From Azotimanducus sp965199815 (GTDB lineage: Bacteria; Pseudomonadota; Gammaproteobacteria; Pseudomonadales; Azotimanducaceae): a stretch of DNA of 64,000 nt. A model generated the notes under the pieces. That model ran no database searches. It had not been told where the DNA came from and worked only from the letters and a program-made list of their open reading frames with translations. The position numbers and the translations under genes were made by a program. The stretch's first letter is position 1. Every line of letters begins with the position of its first letter. Shown piece after piece: positions 24,501 through 39,500 of this stretch. Where the stretch lies: positions 434,001 through 498,000 of the forward strand of contig CBDATE010000028.1 of the NCBI GenBank assembly GCA_965199815.1, given 5' to 3'.

Positions 24501-27500
24501 TACCGTGACCATCACCGTCACTGGCGCGAATGACACCCCGACGGCCAACGCCGGCGCAGATGCGACCGTTGCCGAGGGCGCATCGGTGACGCTTGACGGC
24601 ACCGGTAGCAGCGACCCGGATGCGGGTACCACGCTCACCTACAGCTGGGCGCGCAAGGCGGGCGAGACTGACAATGCAGTCACCTTGACGAACGCGAATA
24701 CGGCCAGCGCGAGCTTCACCGCCCCCGACAACATCGCTTCGGATGCGACGCTCACCTTCGTGCTCACCGTCTCGGATGGTACGGCGAGCGACACCGACGA
24801 GGTGGTCATCACCGTCACCGGCACCAACGCCGCGGCCACCATCGGCGGCACACTCACCGGCGCGGTGACCGAGGACGACGAGGACAGGGACGAGGCCAGC
24901 GGCACGGTGACCGTGACCGACAGCGACGGTGACGACACGGTGCAGGCACAGACCGACAAGGTGGGCACCTACGGCACCTTCAGCATCAAGACCAACGGGG
25001 AGTGGACCTACACGCTCGACAACGAAGACGACGACACCAACGCCCTGGCCACAGGCGCGACCGCCACCGATGCCTTCTCCATCGCCTCTGCCGACGGGAC
25101 GGAGGGCACAGTGACCATCACCGTCACCGGTGCCAACGATGCGCCCACCGCCAACGCGGGAGCGGACAGGACGGTCGCCGAAGGCGCGTCGGTGACCCTC
25201 GACGGCACGGACAGCAGCGACCCGGATGCGAGCACCACGCTCACCTATTCATGGGCGCGCAAGTCGGGCGAGACCGACAACGCGGTGACGCTCTCCAACG
25301 CCGACAAGGCAAGCGCCAGCTTCACCGCCCCGAACGACATCGTTGCGGATGTGACGCTGACCTTCGTGCTGACTGTCTCGGACGGCACGGCCAGCGACAC
25401 CGACGAGGTGGTCATCACCGTCACCGGCGTGAACGCCGCGGCCACCTTCGGCGGCACACTCACCGGCGCGGTCACCGAGGATGACGAGGACAAGGACGAG
25501 GCCTCCGGCACGGTGATCGTGACCGACAGCGACGGTGACGACAGGGTGCAGGCGCAGACGGGCAAGGCAGGCACCTACGGCACCTTCAGCATCAAGACCA
25601 ACGGCGAGTGGACCTACACGCTCGACAACGAAGACGACGATACCAACGCCCTGGCCGCAGGCGCGACCGTCAGCGATGCCTTTGCGATTGCCGCCGCCGA
25701 CGGCACCGCGAGTACGGTGACCATCACGGTCACCGGTGCGAACGACGCGCCGACGGCGGATGCGGGCGCGAACAAGACTGTCATTGAAGGCGCATCGGTG
25801 ACCCTCGACGGCACCGACAGCAGCGACCCGGACGCGAGCACCACACTCACCTATTCCTGGGCGCGCAAGACCGGCGAGACCAACAACGTAGTCACCTTGA
25901 CGAACGCGAACACGGCGAGCGCGAGCTTCACCGCCCCCGACAACATCGCTTTGGATGCGACGCTCACCTTCGTGCTCACGGTCTCGGACGGCACGGCGAG
26001 CCACACCGACGAGGTGATTATCACCGTGACCGGCGTGAACGCCGCGGCCACCTTCGGCGGCGACCTGACCGGCGCGGTCACCGAAGATGACGACACCAAG
26101 GACGAGGCCGAGGGCACGGTGACCGTGACCGACAGCGACGGTGCCAACACGGTGCAGGCGCAGACCGACGAGGCGGGCACCTACGGGACATTCAGCATCA
26201 AGACCAACGGCGAGTGGACCTACACGCTCGACAACACTGACAACGACACCAACGCCTTGGCCGCAGGAGCAACCAAGGACGATGCCTTTGCGATTGCCGC
26301 CGCCGACGGCACCGCGAGTACGGTGACCATCACGGTCACCGGTGCGAACGACGCGCCGACGGCGGATGCGGGCGCGGACACGACAGTCATTGAAGGCGCT
26401 CCGGTGACCCTTGACGGCACGGACAGCAGCGACCCGGACGCGAGCACCACGCTCACCTATTCCTGGGCGCGCAAGTCGGGCGAGACCGACAACGCGGTGA
26501 CGCTCTCCAACGCCGACACGGCGAGTGCGAGCTTCATCGCACCGAATGACATCGCCGCGGATGCCACGCTCACCTTCGTGCTCACCGTCTCGGACGGTAC
26601 GCTCAGCGCCACTGACGAGGTCATCATCACCGTGACCGGTGTGAACGCCGATGCCACCTTCGGCGGCGACCTGACGGGCGAGGTGACCGAGGACGACGAC
26701 ACCAAGGACGAGGCCAGCGGTACGGTGATCGTGACCGACAGCGACGGTGCCAACACCGTGCAGGCACAGACCGACGAGGCGGGGACTTACGGGACATTCA
26801 GCATCAAGACCAACGGAGAGTGGACCTACACGCTCGACAACACCGACGACGACACCAACGCCTTGGCCGCCGCCGCGACCGCCACCGATGCCTTCTCCAT
26901 CGCTTCTGCCGACGGGACGGAGGGTACCGTGACCATCACCGTCACTGGCGCGAATGACACCCCGACGGCCAACGCCGGCGCAGATGCGACCGTTGCCGAG
27001 GGCGCATCGGTGACGCTTGACGGCACCGGTAGCAGCGACCCGGATGCGGGTACCACGCTCACCTACAGCTGGGCGCGCAAGGCGGGCGAGACTGACAATG
27101 CAGTCACCTTGACGAACGCGAATACGGCCAGCGCGAGCTTCACCGCCCCCGACAACATCGCTTCGGATGCGACGCTCACCTTCGTGCTCACCGTCTCGGA
27201 TGGTACGGCGAGCGACACCGACGAGGTGGTCATCACCGTCACCGGCACCAACGCCGCGGCCACCATCGGCGGCACACTCACCGGCGCGGTGACCGAGGAC
27301 GACGAGGACAGGGACGAGGCCAGCGGCACGGTGACCGTGACCGACAGCGACGGTGACGACACGGTGCAGGCACAGACCGACAAGGTGGGCACCTACGGCA
27401 CCTTCAGCATCAAGACCAACGGGGAGTGGACCTACACGCTCGACAACGAAGACGACGACACCAACGCCCTGGCCACAGGCGCGACCGCCACCGATGCCTT

Positions 27501-30500
27501 CTCCATCGCCTCTGCCGACGGGACGGAGGGCACAGTGACCATCACCGTCACCGGTGCCAACGATGCGCCCACCGCCAACGCGGGAGCGGACAGGACGGTC
27601 GCCGAAGGCGCGTCGGTGACCCTCGACGGCACGGACAGCAGCGACCCGGATGCGAGCACCACGCTCACCTATTCATGGGCGCGCAAGTCGGGCGAGACCG
27701 ACAACGCGGTGACGCTCTCCAACGCCGACAAGGCAAGCGCCAGCTTCACCGCCCCGAACGACATCGTTGCGGATGTGACGCTGACCTTCGTGCTGACTGT
27801 CTCGGACGGCACGGCCAGCGACACCGACGAGGTGGTCATCACCGTCACCGGCGTGAACGCCGCGGCCACCTTCGGCGGCACACTCACCGGCGCGGTCACC
27901 GAGGATGACGAGGACAAGGACGAGGCCTCCGGCACGGTGATCGTGACCGACAGCGACGGTGCCAACACCGTGCAGGCACAGACCGACGAGGCGGGGACTT
28001 ACGGGACATTCAGCATCAAGACCAACGGAGAGTGGGAGTACGAGCTCGACAACAGCAAGACCGCGACCAACGCCTTGGCTGCGGATGCGACCGCCACCGA
28101 TGCCTTCTCCATCACCTCCGCCGACGGGACGGAGGGCACCGTGACCATCACGGTTACCGGCGCGAACGATGCACCGACGGCGGATGCGGGATCGGACGAA
28201 ACCGTTGCCGAGGGTGCCACGGTGACCCTGGACGGCACGGACAGCAGCGACCCGGATGCGGGCACCACGCTCACCTATTCCTGGGCGCGCAAGTCGGGCG
28301 AGACCAACAACATGGTGACGCTCACCAACGCCGACAAGGCCAGCGCCAGCTTCACCGCCCCCGATGACATCGTCGCGGATGCCACGCTCACCTTCGTACT
28401 GACCGTCTCGGACGGCACGGCGAACGCCACGGACGAAGTGGTCATCACCGTCACCGGCGTGAACGCCGCGGCCACCATCGGTGGCGACCTGACCGGCGAG
28501 GTCACCGAAGATGACGACACCAAGGACGAGGCCACCGGCACGGTGACCGTGAGCGACAGCGACGGTGCCGACACAGTGCAGGCACAGACCGACGAAGGCG
28601 GGAATTACGGCACATTCAGCATCAAGACCAACGGAGAGTGGGAGTACGAGCTCGACAACAGCAAGACCGCGACCAACGCCTTGGCTGCGGATGCGACCGC
28701 CACCGATGCCTTCTCCATCACCTCCGCCGACGGGACGGAGGGCACCGTGACCATCACGGTCACCGGTGCCAACGATGCACCGACGGCAGACGCGGGAGCG
28801 AACAAGACTGTCATTGAAGGCGCATCAGTGACCCTCGACGGCACGGGTAGCAGCGACCCGGATGCGAGCACCACGCTCACCTACGGCTGGGCGCGCAAGG
28901 CGGGCGAGACCGACAACGCGGTGACGCTCACCAATGACGACAAGGCAAGCGCCAGCTTCACCGCCCCCGACAACATCGCTTCGGATGCGACGCTCACCTT
29001 CGTGCTCACCGTCTCGGATGGTACGGCGAGCGACACCGACGAGGTGGTCATCACCGTCACCGGCGTGAACGCCACAGCCACCTTCAGTGGTGACCTGACG
29101 GGCGAGGTGACCGAGGACGACGACACCAAGGACGAGGCCAGCGGTACGGTGATCGTGACCGACAGCGACGGTGCCAACACCGTGCAGGCACAGACCGACG
29201 AGGCGGGGACTTACGGGACATTCAGCATCAAGACCAACGGAGAGTGGGAGTACGAGCTCGACAACAGCAAGACCGCGACCAACACCTTGGCTGCGGATGC
29301 GACCGCCACCGATGCCTTCTCCATCACCTCCGCCGACGGGACGGAGGGCACAGTCACCATCACCGTCACCGGTGCCAACGATGCACCGACGGCAGACGCG
29401 GGCACGGACACGACCGTTGCGGAGGGCGCATCGGTGACCCTGGACGGCACCGGCAGCAGCGACCCGGATGCGGGTACCACGCTCACCTACGCGTGGGCGC
29501 GCAAGGCAGGCGAGACCGACAACGCGGTGATGCTCACCAACGCCGACAAGGCGAGCGCGAGCTTCACCGCCCCGAACGACATTGCCGCGGATGTGACACT
29601 CACCTTCGTGCTCACCGTCTCGGACGGCACGGCGAGCCACACCGACGAGGTCACCATCACTGTGACCGGTGCCAACGCCGCGGCCACCATCGGCGGCGAC
29701 CTGACCGGCGAGGTCACCGAGGATGACGACACCAAGGACGAGGCCAGCGGCACGGTGACGGTCACCGACAGCGACGGTGCCGACACGGTGCAGGCACAGA
29801 CGGGCAAGGCAGGCACCTACGGCACATTCAGCATCAAGACCAACGGTGAGTGGACCTACACGCTCGACAACGAAGACGACGACACCAACGCCTTGGCATC
29901 GGGCGCTACCGCCGAGGACACCTTTGCGATTGCCGCCGCCGACGGCACCGCAGGTACTGTCACCATCACGGTTACCGGCGCGAACGATGCACCGACAGCC
30001 AACGCGGGAGCGGACAAGACAGTCACGGAAGGCGCATCGGTGACGCTGGACGGCATGGGCAGCAGCGACCCGGACACGGGTCACATGCTCACCTATTCAT
30101 GGGCGCGCAAGGCGGGCGAGACTGACAATGCAGTGACGCTCACCAACGCCGACAAGGCGAGCGCCAGCTTCACCGCCCCCGATGACATTGTCGCGGATGC
30201 CACGCTCACCTTCGTGCTCACCGTCTCGGACGGCACGGCGAGCGACACCGACGAGGTCACCATCACTGTGACCGGTGCCAACGCCGCGGCCACCATCGGC
30301 GGCGACCTGACCGGCGATGTCACCGAGGATGACGAGGACAAGGACGAGGCCAGCGGCACGGTGGCCGTCACCGACAGCGACGGTGCCAACACCGTACAGG
30401 CGCAGACCGACGAGGCGGGCACCTACGGCACGTTCAGCATTGAATCGGACGGCGATTGGACCTACACGCTGGACAACACCGATGACGACACCAACGCTCT

Positions 30501-33500
30501 GGCCGCAGGCGCGACCGCCACCGATGCCTTCTCCATCACCTCCGCCGACGGGACGGAGGGCACCGTGACCATCACCGTGACCGGTGCGAATGACGCGCCG
30601 ACCGCGGATGCGGGATTGGATGCGACCGTTGCGGAGGGCGCATCGGTGACCCTTGACGGCACGGACAGCAGCGACTCGGACGCGAGCACCACGCTCACCT
30701 ATTCCTGGGCGCGCAAGGCGGGCGAGACCGACAACGCAGTGACGCTCACCAATGCCAACACGGCGAGCGCGAGCTTCACCGCCCCGAACGACATTGCCGC
30801 GGATGTGACACTCACCTTCGTGCTCACCGTCTCGGACGGCACGGCGAGCCACACCGACGAGGTGATTATCACCGTGACCGGCGTGAACGCCGCGGCCACC
30901 ATCGGCGGCACACTCACCGGCGCGGTGACCGAGGATGACGAGGACAAGGACGAGGCCTCCGGCACGGTGACCATCACCGACAGCGACGGTGCCAACACGG
31001 TGCAGGCGCAGACCGACGAAGGCGGGACTTACGGCACCTTCAGCATCAAGGCCAACGGTGAGTGGAAGTACGAGCTCGACAACAGCAAGGCCGCGACCAA
31101 CGCCTTGGCCGCCGCCGCGACCGCCACCGATGCCTTTGCGATTGCCGCCGCCGACGGCACCGCAGGTACTGTCACGATCACGGTCACCGGCGCGAACGAT
31201 GCACCGACAGCCAACGCGGGAGCGGACGCGACCGTTGCCGAGGGCGCATCGGTGACCCTTGACGGCACCGGCAGCAGCGACCCGGATGCGGGCACCACGC
31301 TCACCTATTCCTGGGCGCGCAAGTCGGGTGAGACCGACAATGCGGTGACGCTCACCAATGCCGACACGGCGAGTGCGAGCTTCACCGCGCCGGACGACAT
31401 CGCTTCGGATGCGACGCTGACCTTCGTGCTGACCGTCTCGGACGGCACGGATAGTGCGACGGACGAGGTGGTCATCACCGTGACCGGCGTGAACGCCGCC
31501 GCTGCCATCGGCGGGGACCTGACGGGCGCAGTGACCGAGGATGACGACACCAAGGACGAGGCCAGCGGCACGGTGACCGTCACCGACAGCGATGGTGCCA
31601 ACACCGTACAGGCGCAGACCGACAAGGCGGGCACTTACGGGATGTTCAGCATCAAGACTAACGGGGAGTGGACCTACACGCTCGATAACAGCAAGACCGC
31701 GACCAACGCCTTGGCGGCCGCTGCGACCGCGACTGACGAGTTCACGATTGCTGCCGCCGACGGTACGGAGGGCACCGTGACCATCACGGTTACTGGTGCC
31801 AACGATGCACCAACGGCGGATGCGGGCGCGGACACGACAGTCACCGAGGGTGCATCGGTGACGCTCGACGGCACGGGCAGCAGCGACCCGGATGCGAGCA
31901 CCACGCTCACCTACAGCTGGGCGCGCAAGTCGGGCGAGACCGACAACGCGGTGACGCTCACCAACGCCGACAAGGCGAGTGCCAGCCTCACCGCCCCGAA
32001 CGACATCGTCGCGAATGCGACGCTCACCTTCGTGCTCACCGTCTCGGACGGCACGACGAGTGATACCGACGAGGTGGTCATCACCGTGACCGGCGTAAAC
32101 GCCGCGGCCACCTTCGGCGGCGACCTGACCGGTGATGTCACCGAGGATGACGAGGACAAGGACGAGGCCAGCGGCACGGTGACCGTGACCGACAGCGACG
32201 GTGCCGACACGGTGCAGGCGCAGACCGACGAGGCCGGCACCTACGGGACATTCAGCATCAAGACCAACGGGGAGTGGACCTACACGCTCGATAACAGCAA
32301 GACCGCGACCAACGCCCTGGCGGCAGGTGCCACCGCCACCGATGCCTTTGCGATTGCCGCCGCGGACGGCACGGCGGGTACTGTCACCATCACGGTCACC
32401 GGTGCCAACGACGCCCCGACGGCGGATGCGGGGGCGGACACGACAGTCACGGAAGGAGCACCGGTGACGCTTGACGGCACGGGTAGCAGCGACCCGGATG
32501 CGGGTACCACGCTCACCTATTCCTGGACGCGCAAGTCCGGCGAGACCGACAATGCGGTGACGCTCACCAATGCCGACACGGCGAGTGCGAGCTTCACCGC
32601 CCCCGATGACATCGTCGCGGATGCCACGCTCACCTTCGTGCTCACCGTCTCGGACGGCACGGCGAGCGACACCGACGAGGTCACCATCACTGTGACCGGT
32701 GCCAACGCCGCGGCCACCATCGGCGGCGACCTGACCGGCGAGGTCACCGAGGATGACGACACCAAGGACGAGGCCAGCGGCACGGTGACGGTCACCGACA
32801 GTGACGGTGCCGACACGGTGCAGGCACAGACGGGCAAGGCAGGCACCTACGGCACATTCAGCATCAAGACCAACGGTGAGTGGACCTACACGCTCGACAA
32901 CGAAGACGACGACACCAACGCCTTGGCATCGGGCGCTACCGCCGAGGACACCTTTGCGATTGCCGCCGCCGACGGCACCGCAGGTACTGTCACCATCACG
33001 GTTACCGGCGCGAACGATGCACCGACAGCCAACGCGGGAGCGGACAAGACAGTCACGGAAGGCGCATCGGTGACGCTGGACGGCATGGGCAGCAGCGACC
33101 CGGACACGGGTCACATGCTCACCTATTCATGGGCGCGCAAGGCGGGCGAGACTGACAATGCAGTGACGCTCACCAACGCCGACAAGGCGAGCGCCAGCTT
33201 CACCGCCCCCGATGACATTGTCGCGGATGCCACGCTCACCTTCGTGCTCACCGTCTCGGACGGCACGGCGAGCGACACCGACGAGGTCACCATCACTGTG
33301 ACCGGTGCCAACGCCGCGGCCACCATCGGCGGCGACCTGACCGGCGATGTCACCGAGGATGACGAGGACAAGGACGAGGCCAGCGGCACGGTGACCGTGA
33401 GCGACAGTGACGGTGCCAACACCGTACAGGCGCAGACCGACGAGGCGGGCACCTACGGCACGTTCAGCATTGAATCGGACGGCGATTGGACCTACACGCT

Positions 33501-36500
33501 GGACAACACCGATGACGACACCAACGCTCTGGCCGCAGGCGCGACCGCCACCGATGCCTTCTCCATCACCTCCGCCGACGGGACGGAGGGCACCGTGACC
33601 ATCACCGTGACCGGTGCGAATGACGCGCCGACCGCGGATGCGGGATTGGATGCGACCGTTGCGGAGGGCGCATCGGTGACCCTTGACGGCACGGACAGCA
33701 GCGACTCGGACGCGAGCACCACGCTCACCTATTCCTGGGCGCGCAAGGCGGGCGAGACCGACAACGCAGTGACGCTCACCAATGCCAACACGGCGAGCGC
33801 GAGCTTCACCGCCCCGAACGACATTGCCGCGGATGTGACACTCACCTTCGTGCTCACCGTCTCGGACGGCACGGCGAGCCACACCGACGAGGTGATTATC
33901 ACCGTGACCGGCGTGAACGCCGCGGCCACCATCGGCGGCACACTCACCGGCGCGGTCACCGAGGACGACGACACCAAGGACGAGGCCAGCGGCACGGTGA
34001 CCGTCACCGACAGCGACGGTGCCAACACCGTGCAGGCGCAGACCGACGAGGCGGGCACCTACGGCACCTTCAGCATCAAGGCCAACGGGGAGTGGAAGTA
34101 CGAGCTCGACAACACTGACGACGACACCAACGCTTTGGCCGCCGCCGCGACGGCCACCGATGCCTTCTCCATCACCTCCGCCGACGGGACGGAGGGCACC
34201 GTGACCATCACCGTCACTGGCGCGAATGACGCGCCCACGGCAGACGCGGGAGCAAACAAGACTGTCATTGAAGGCGCATCGGTGACGCTTGACGGCACCG
34301 GTAGTAGCGACCCGGACGCGGGTACCACGCTCACCTATTCCTGGGTGCGCAAGTCGGGCGAGACCGACAATGCGGTGACGCTCTCCAACGCCGACACGGC
34401 GAGTGCGAGCTTCACCGCCCCGAACGATATCGCAGCGAACGCGACGCTCACCTTCGTGCTCACCGTCTCGGATGGCACGGCCAGCGCCACCGACGAGGTG
34501 GTCATCACCGTCACCGGCACCAACGCCGCGGCCACCTTCGGCGGCACACTCACCGGCGCGGTGACCGAGGATGACGAGGACAAGGACGAGGCCTCCGGCA
34601 CGGTGACCATCACCGACAGCGACGGTGCCAACACGGTGCAGGCGCAGACCGACGAAGGCGGGACTTACGGCACCTTCAGCATCAAGGCCAACGGTGAGTG
34701 GAAGTACGAGCTCGACAACAGCAAGACCGCGACCAATGCCCTGGCGGCGGGTGCCACCGGAGACGATGCCTTTGCGATTGCCGCCGCCGACGGCACCGCA
34801 GGTACTGTCACGATCACGGTCACCGGCGCGAACGATGCACCGACGGCAGACGCGGGCACGGACACGACCGTTGCGGAGGGCGCATCGGTGACCCTGGACG
34901 GCACCGGCAGCAGCGACCCGGATGCGGGTACCACGCTCACCTATTCATGGGCGCGCAAGTCGGGCGAGACCGACAACGCGGTGACGCTCTCCAACGCCGA
35001 CAAGGCAAGCGCCAGCTTCACCGCCCCCGACGACATAGCTTCGGATGCGACGCTCACCTTCGTGCTCACCGTCTCGGATGGCACGGCGAGTGATACCGAC
35101 GAGGTGGTCATTACCGTCACCGGCGAAAACGCCGCGGCTACCTTCGGCGGCACACTCACCGGCGCGGTGACCGAGGACGACGACACCAAGGACGAGGCCA
35201 GCGGCACGGTGACCGTCACCGACAGTGACGGTTCCAACACCCTGCAGGCACAGACCAACGAGGCAGGGACTTACGGCACCTTCAGCATCAAGGCCAACGG
35301 CGAGTGGACCTACACGCTCGACAACACCGACGACGACACCAACGCCTTGGCCGCCGCCGCGACCGCCACCGATGCCTTCTCCATCGCTTCTGCCGACGGG
35401 ACGGAGGGTACCGTGACCATCACCGTCACTGGCGCGAATGACACCCCGACGGCCAACGCCGGCGCAGATGCGACCGTTGCCGAGGGCGCATCGGTGACGC
35501 TTGACGGCACCGGTAGCAGCGACCCGGATGCGGGTACCACGCTCACCTACAGCTGGGCGCGCAAGGCGGGCGAGACTGACAATGCAGTCACCTTGACGAA
35601 CGCGAATACGGCCAGCGCGAGCTTCACCGCCCCCGACAACATCGCTTCGGATGCGACGCTCACCTTCGTGCTCACCGTCTCGGATGGTACGGCGAGCGAC
35701 ACCGACGAGGTGGTCATCACCGTCACCGGCACCAACGCCGCGGCCACCATCGGCGGCACACTCACCGGCGCGGTGACCGAGGACGACGAGGACAGGGACG
35801 AGGCCAGCGGCACGGTGACCGTGACCGACAGCGACGGTGACGACACGGTGCAGGCACAGACCGACAAGGTGGGCACCTACGGCACCTTCAGCATCAAGAC
35901 CAACGGGGAGTGGACCTACACGCTCGACAACGAAGACGACGACACCAACGCCCTGGCCACAGGCGCGACCGCCACCGATGCCTTCTCCATCGCCTCTGCC
36001 GACGGGACGGAGGGCACAGTGACCATCACCGTCACCGGTGCCAACGATGCGCCCACCGCCAACGCGGGAGCGGACAGGACGGTCGCCGAAGGCGCGTCGG
36101 TGACCCTCGACGGCACGGACAGCAGCGACCCGGATGCGAGCACCACGCTCACCTATTCATGGGCGCGCAAGTCGGGCGAGACCGACAACGCGGTGACGCT
36201 CTCCAACGCCGACAAGGCAAGCGCCAGCTTCACCGCCCCGAACGACATCGTCGCGGATGTGACGCTGACCTTCGTGCTGACTGTCTCGGACGGCACGGCC
36301 AGCGACACCGACGAGGTGGTCATCACCGTCACCGGCGTGAACGCCGCGGCCACCTTCGGCGGCACACTCACCGGCGCGGTCACCGAGGATGACGAGGACA
36401 AGGACGAGGCCTCCGGCACGGTGATCGTGACCGACAGCGACGGTGCCAACACCGTGCAGGCACAGACCGACGAGGCGGGGACTTACGGGACATTCAGCAT

Positions 36501-39500
36501 CAAGACCAACGGCGAGTGGGAGTACGAGCTCGACAACAGCAAGGCCGCGACCAATGCCTTGGCATCGGGCACTACCGCCGAGGACACCCTTGCGATTGTC
36601 GCCGCGGATGGCACGGCGGGCACCGTGACCATCACGGTCACTGGCGCGAACGATGCACCGACGGCGGATGCGGGAGCGAACAAGACTGTCATTGAAGGCG
36701 CATCGGTGACGCTTGACGGCACCGGCAGCAGCGACCCGGATGCGAGCACCACGCTCACCTATTCCTGGGCGCGCAAGGCGGGCGAGACCGATAACGCGGT
36801 GACGCTCACCAACGCCGACAAGGCCAGCGCCAGCTTCACCGCCCCGAATGACATCGCCACGGATGCCACGCTCACCTTCGTGCTGACGGTCTCGGACGGC
36901 ACGGCGAGTGACACCGACGAGGTGAGTATCACCGTGACCGGCATGAACGCTGCAGCCACCATCGGCGGCGACCTGACGGGCGAGGTCACCGAGGATGACG
37001 ACACCAAGGACGAGGCCAGCGGCACGGTGACCGTGACCGACAGCGACGGTGACGACAGGGTGCAGGCGCAGACGGGCAAGGCAGGCACCTACGGCACCTT
37101 CAGCATCAAGACCAACGGCGAGTGGACCTACACGCTCGACAACGAAGACGACGATACCAACGCCCTGGCCGCAGGCGCGACCGTCAGCGATGCCTTTGCG
37201 ATTGCCGCCGCCGACGGCACCGCGAGTACGGTGACCATCACGGTCACCGGTGCGAACGACGCGCCGACGGCGGATGCGGGCGCGAACAAGACTGTCATTG
37301 AAGGCGTATCGGTGACCCTCGACGGCACCGACAGCAGCGACCCGGACGCGAGCACCACGCTCACCTATTCCTGGGCGCGCAAGACCGGCGAGACCAACAA
37401 CGTAGTCACCTTGACGAACGCGAACACGGCGAGCGCGAGCTTCACCGCCCCCGACAACATCGCTTTGGATGCGACGCTCACCTTCGTGCTCACGGTCTCG
37501 GACGGCACGGCGAGCCACACCGACGAGGTGATTATCACCGTGACCGGCGTGAACGCCGCGGCCACCTTCGGCGGCGACCTGACCGGCGCGGTCACCGAAG
37601 ATGACGACACCAAGGACGAGGCCGAGGGCACGGTGACCGTGAGCGACAGCGACGGTGCCGACACAGTGCAGGCACAGACCGACGAAGGCGGGAATTACGG
37701 CACATTCAGCATCAAGACCAACGGCGAGTGGACCTACACGCTCGACAACACTGACAACGACACCAACGCCTTGGCCGCAGGAGCAACCAAGGACGATGCC
37801 TTTGCGATTGCCGCCGCCGACGGCACCGCGAGTACGGTGACCATCACGGTCACCGGCGCGAACGATGCACCGACGGCGGATGCGGGGGCGGACACGACAG
37901 TCACGGAAGGCGCACCGGTGACGCTTGACGGCACGGGCAGCAGCGACCCGGATGCGAGCACCACGCTCACCTATTCCTGGGCGCGCAAGTCGGGCGAGAC
38001 CGACAATGCGGTGACGCTCTCCAATGACGACAAGGCGAGTGCCAGCTTCACCGCCCCCGACGACATAGCTTCGGATGCGACGCTCACCTTCGTGCTCACC
38101 GTCTCGGATGGCACGGCGAGTGATACCGACGAGGTGGTCATTACCGTCACCGGCGAAAACGCCGCGGCCACCTTCGGCGGCGACCTGACCGGCGCGGTCA
38201 CCGAGGATGACGAGGACAAGGACGAGGCCAGCGGCACGGTAACCGTGACCGACAGCGACGGTGCCGACACGGTGCAGGCGCAGACCGACGAGGCGGGCAC
38301 CTACGGCACCTTCAGTATCAAGACCAACGGCGAGTGGACCTACACGCTTGACAACGAAGACGACGACACCAACGCCCTGGCCGCAGGCGCGACCGCCACC
38401 GATGCCTTCTCCATCACCTCCGCCGACGGGACGGAGGGCACCGTGACCATCACGGTCACTGGCGCGAACGATGCACCGACAGCGGATGCGGGCGCGAACA
38501 AGACCGTTGCGGAAGGCGCATCGGTGACGCTTGACGGCACGGACAGCAGCGACCCAGATGCGAGTACCACGCTCACCTATTCCTGGGCGCGCAAGGCGGG
38601 CGAGACCGACAACGCGGTGACGCTCACCAACGCCGACAAGGCAAGCGCCAGCTTTACCGCACCGAACGACATCGCTTCGGATGCGACGCTGACCTTCGTG
38701 CTCACCGTCTCGGATGGCACGGCCAGTGACACCGACGAAGTGGTCATCACGGTGACCGGCGTGAACGCCACAGCCACCTTCAGCGGTGACCTGACGGGCG
38801 AGGTCACCGAGGACGACGACACCAAGGACGAGGCCAGCGGCACGGTGACGGTGAGTGACAGCGACAGTGCCAACACGGTGCAGGCGCAGACCGACAAGGC
38901 GGGCACCTACGGCACCTTCAGCATCGAGGCCAACGGTGCGTGGGAGTACGAGCTCGACAACGAAGACGACGACACCAACGCCCTGGCCGCAGGCGCGACC
39001 GCCACCGATGCCTTCTCCATCACCGCCGCCGACGGCACGACGGGCACAGTCACCATCACGGTCACCGGCGCGAACGATGCCCCGACGGCAGACGCGGGAG
39101 CGAACAAGACTGTCATTGAAGGCGCATCGGTGACGCTTGACGGCACCGGTAGTAGCGACCCGGACGCGGGTACCACGCTCACCTATTCCTGGGTGCGCAA
39201 GTCGGGCGAGACCGACAATGCGGTGACGCTCACCAATGCCGACAAGGCCAGCGCCAGCTTCACCGCCCCCGATGACATCGTCGCGGATGCCACGCTCACC
39301 TTCGTGCTCACCGTCTCGGATGGCACGGCCAGTGCGACGGACGAGGTGGTCATCATCGTGACCGGCGTGAACGCCGCGGCCACCTTCGGCGGTGACCTGA
39401 CCGGCGAGGTCACCGAGGATGACGACACCGACGACGAGGCCAGCGGCACGGTGACCGTGACCGACAGCGACGGTGCCAACACCGTACAGGCACAGACCGA

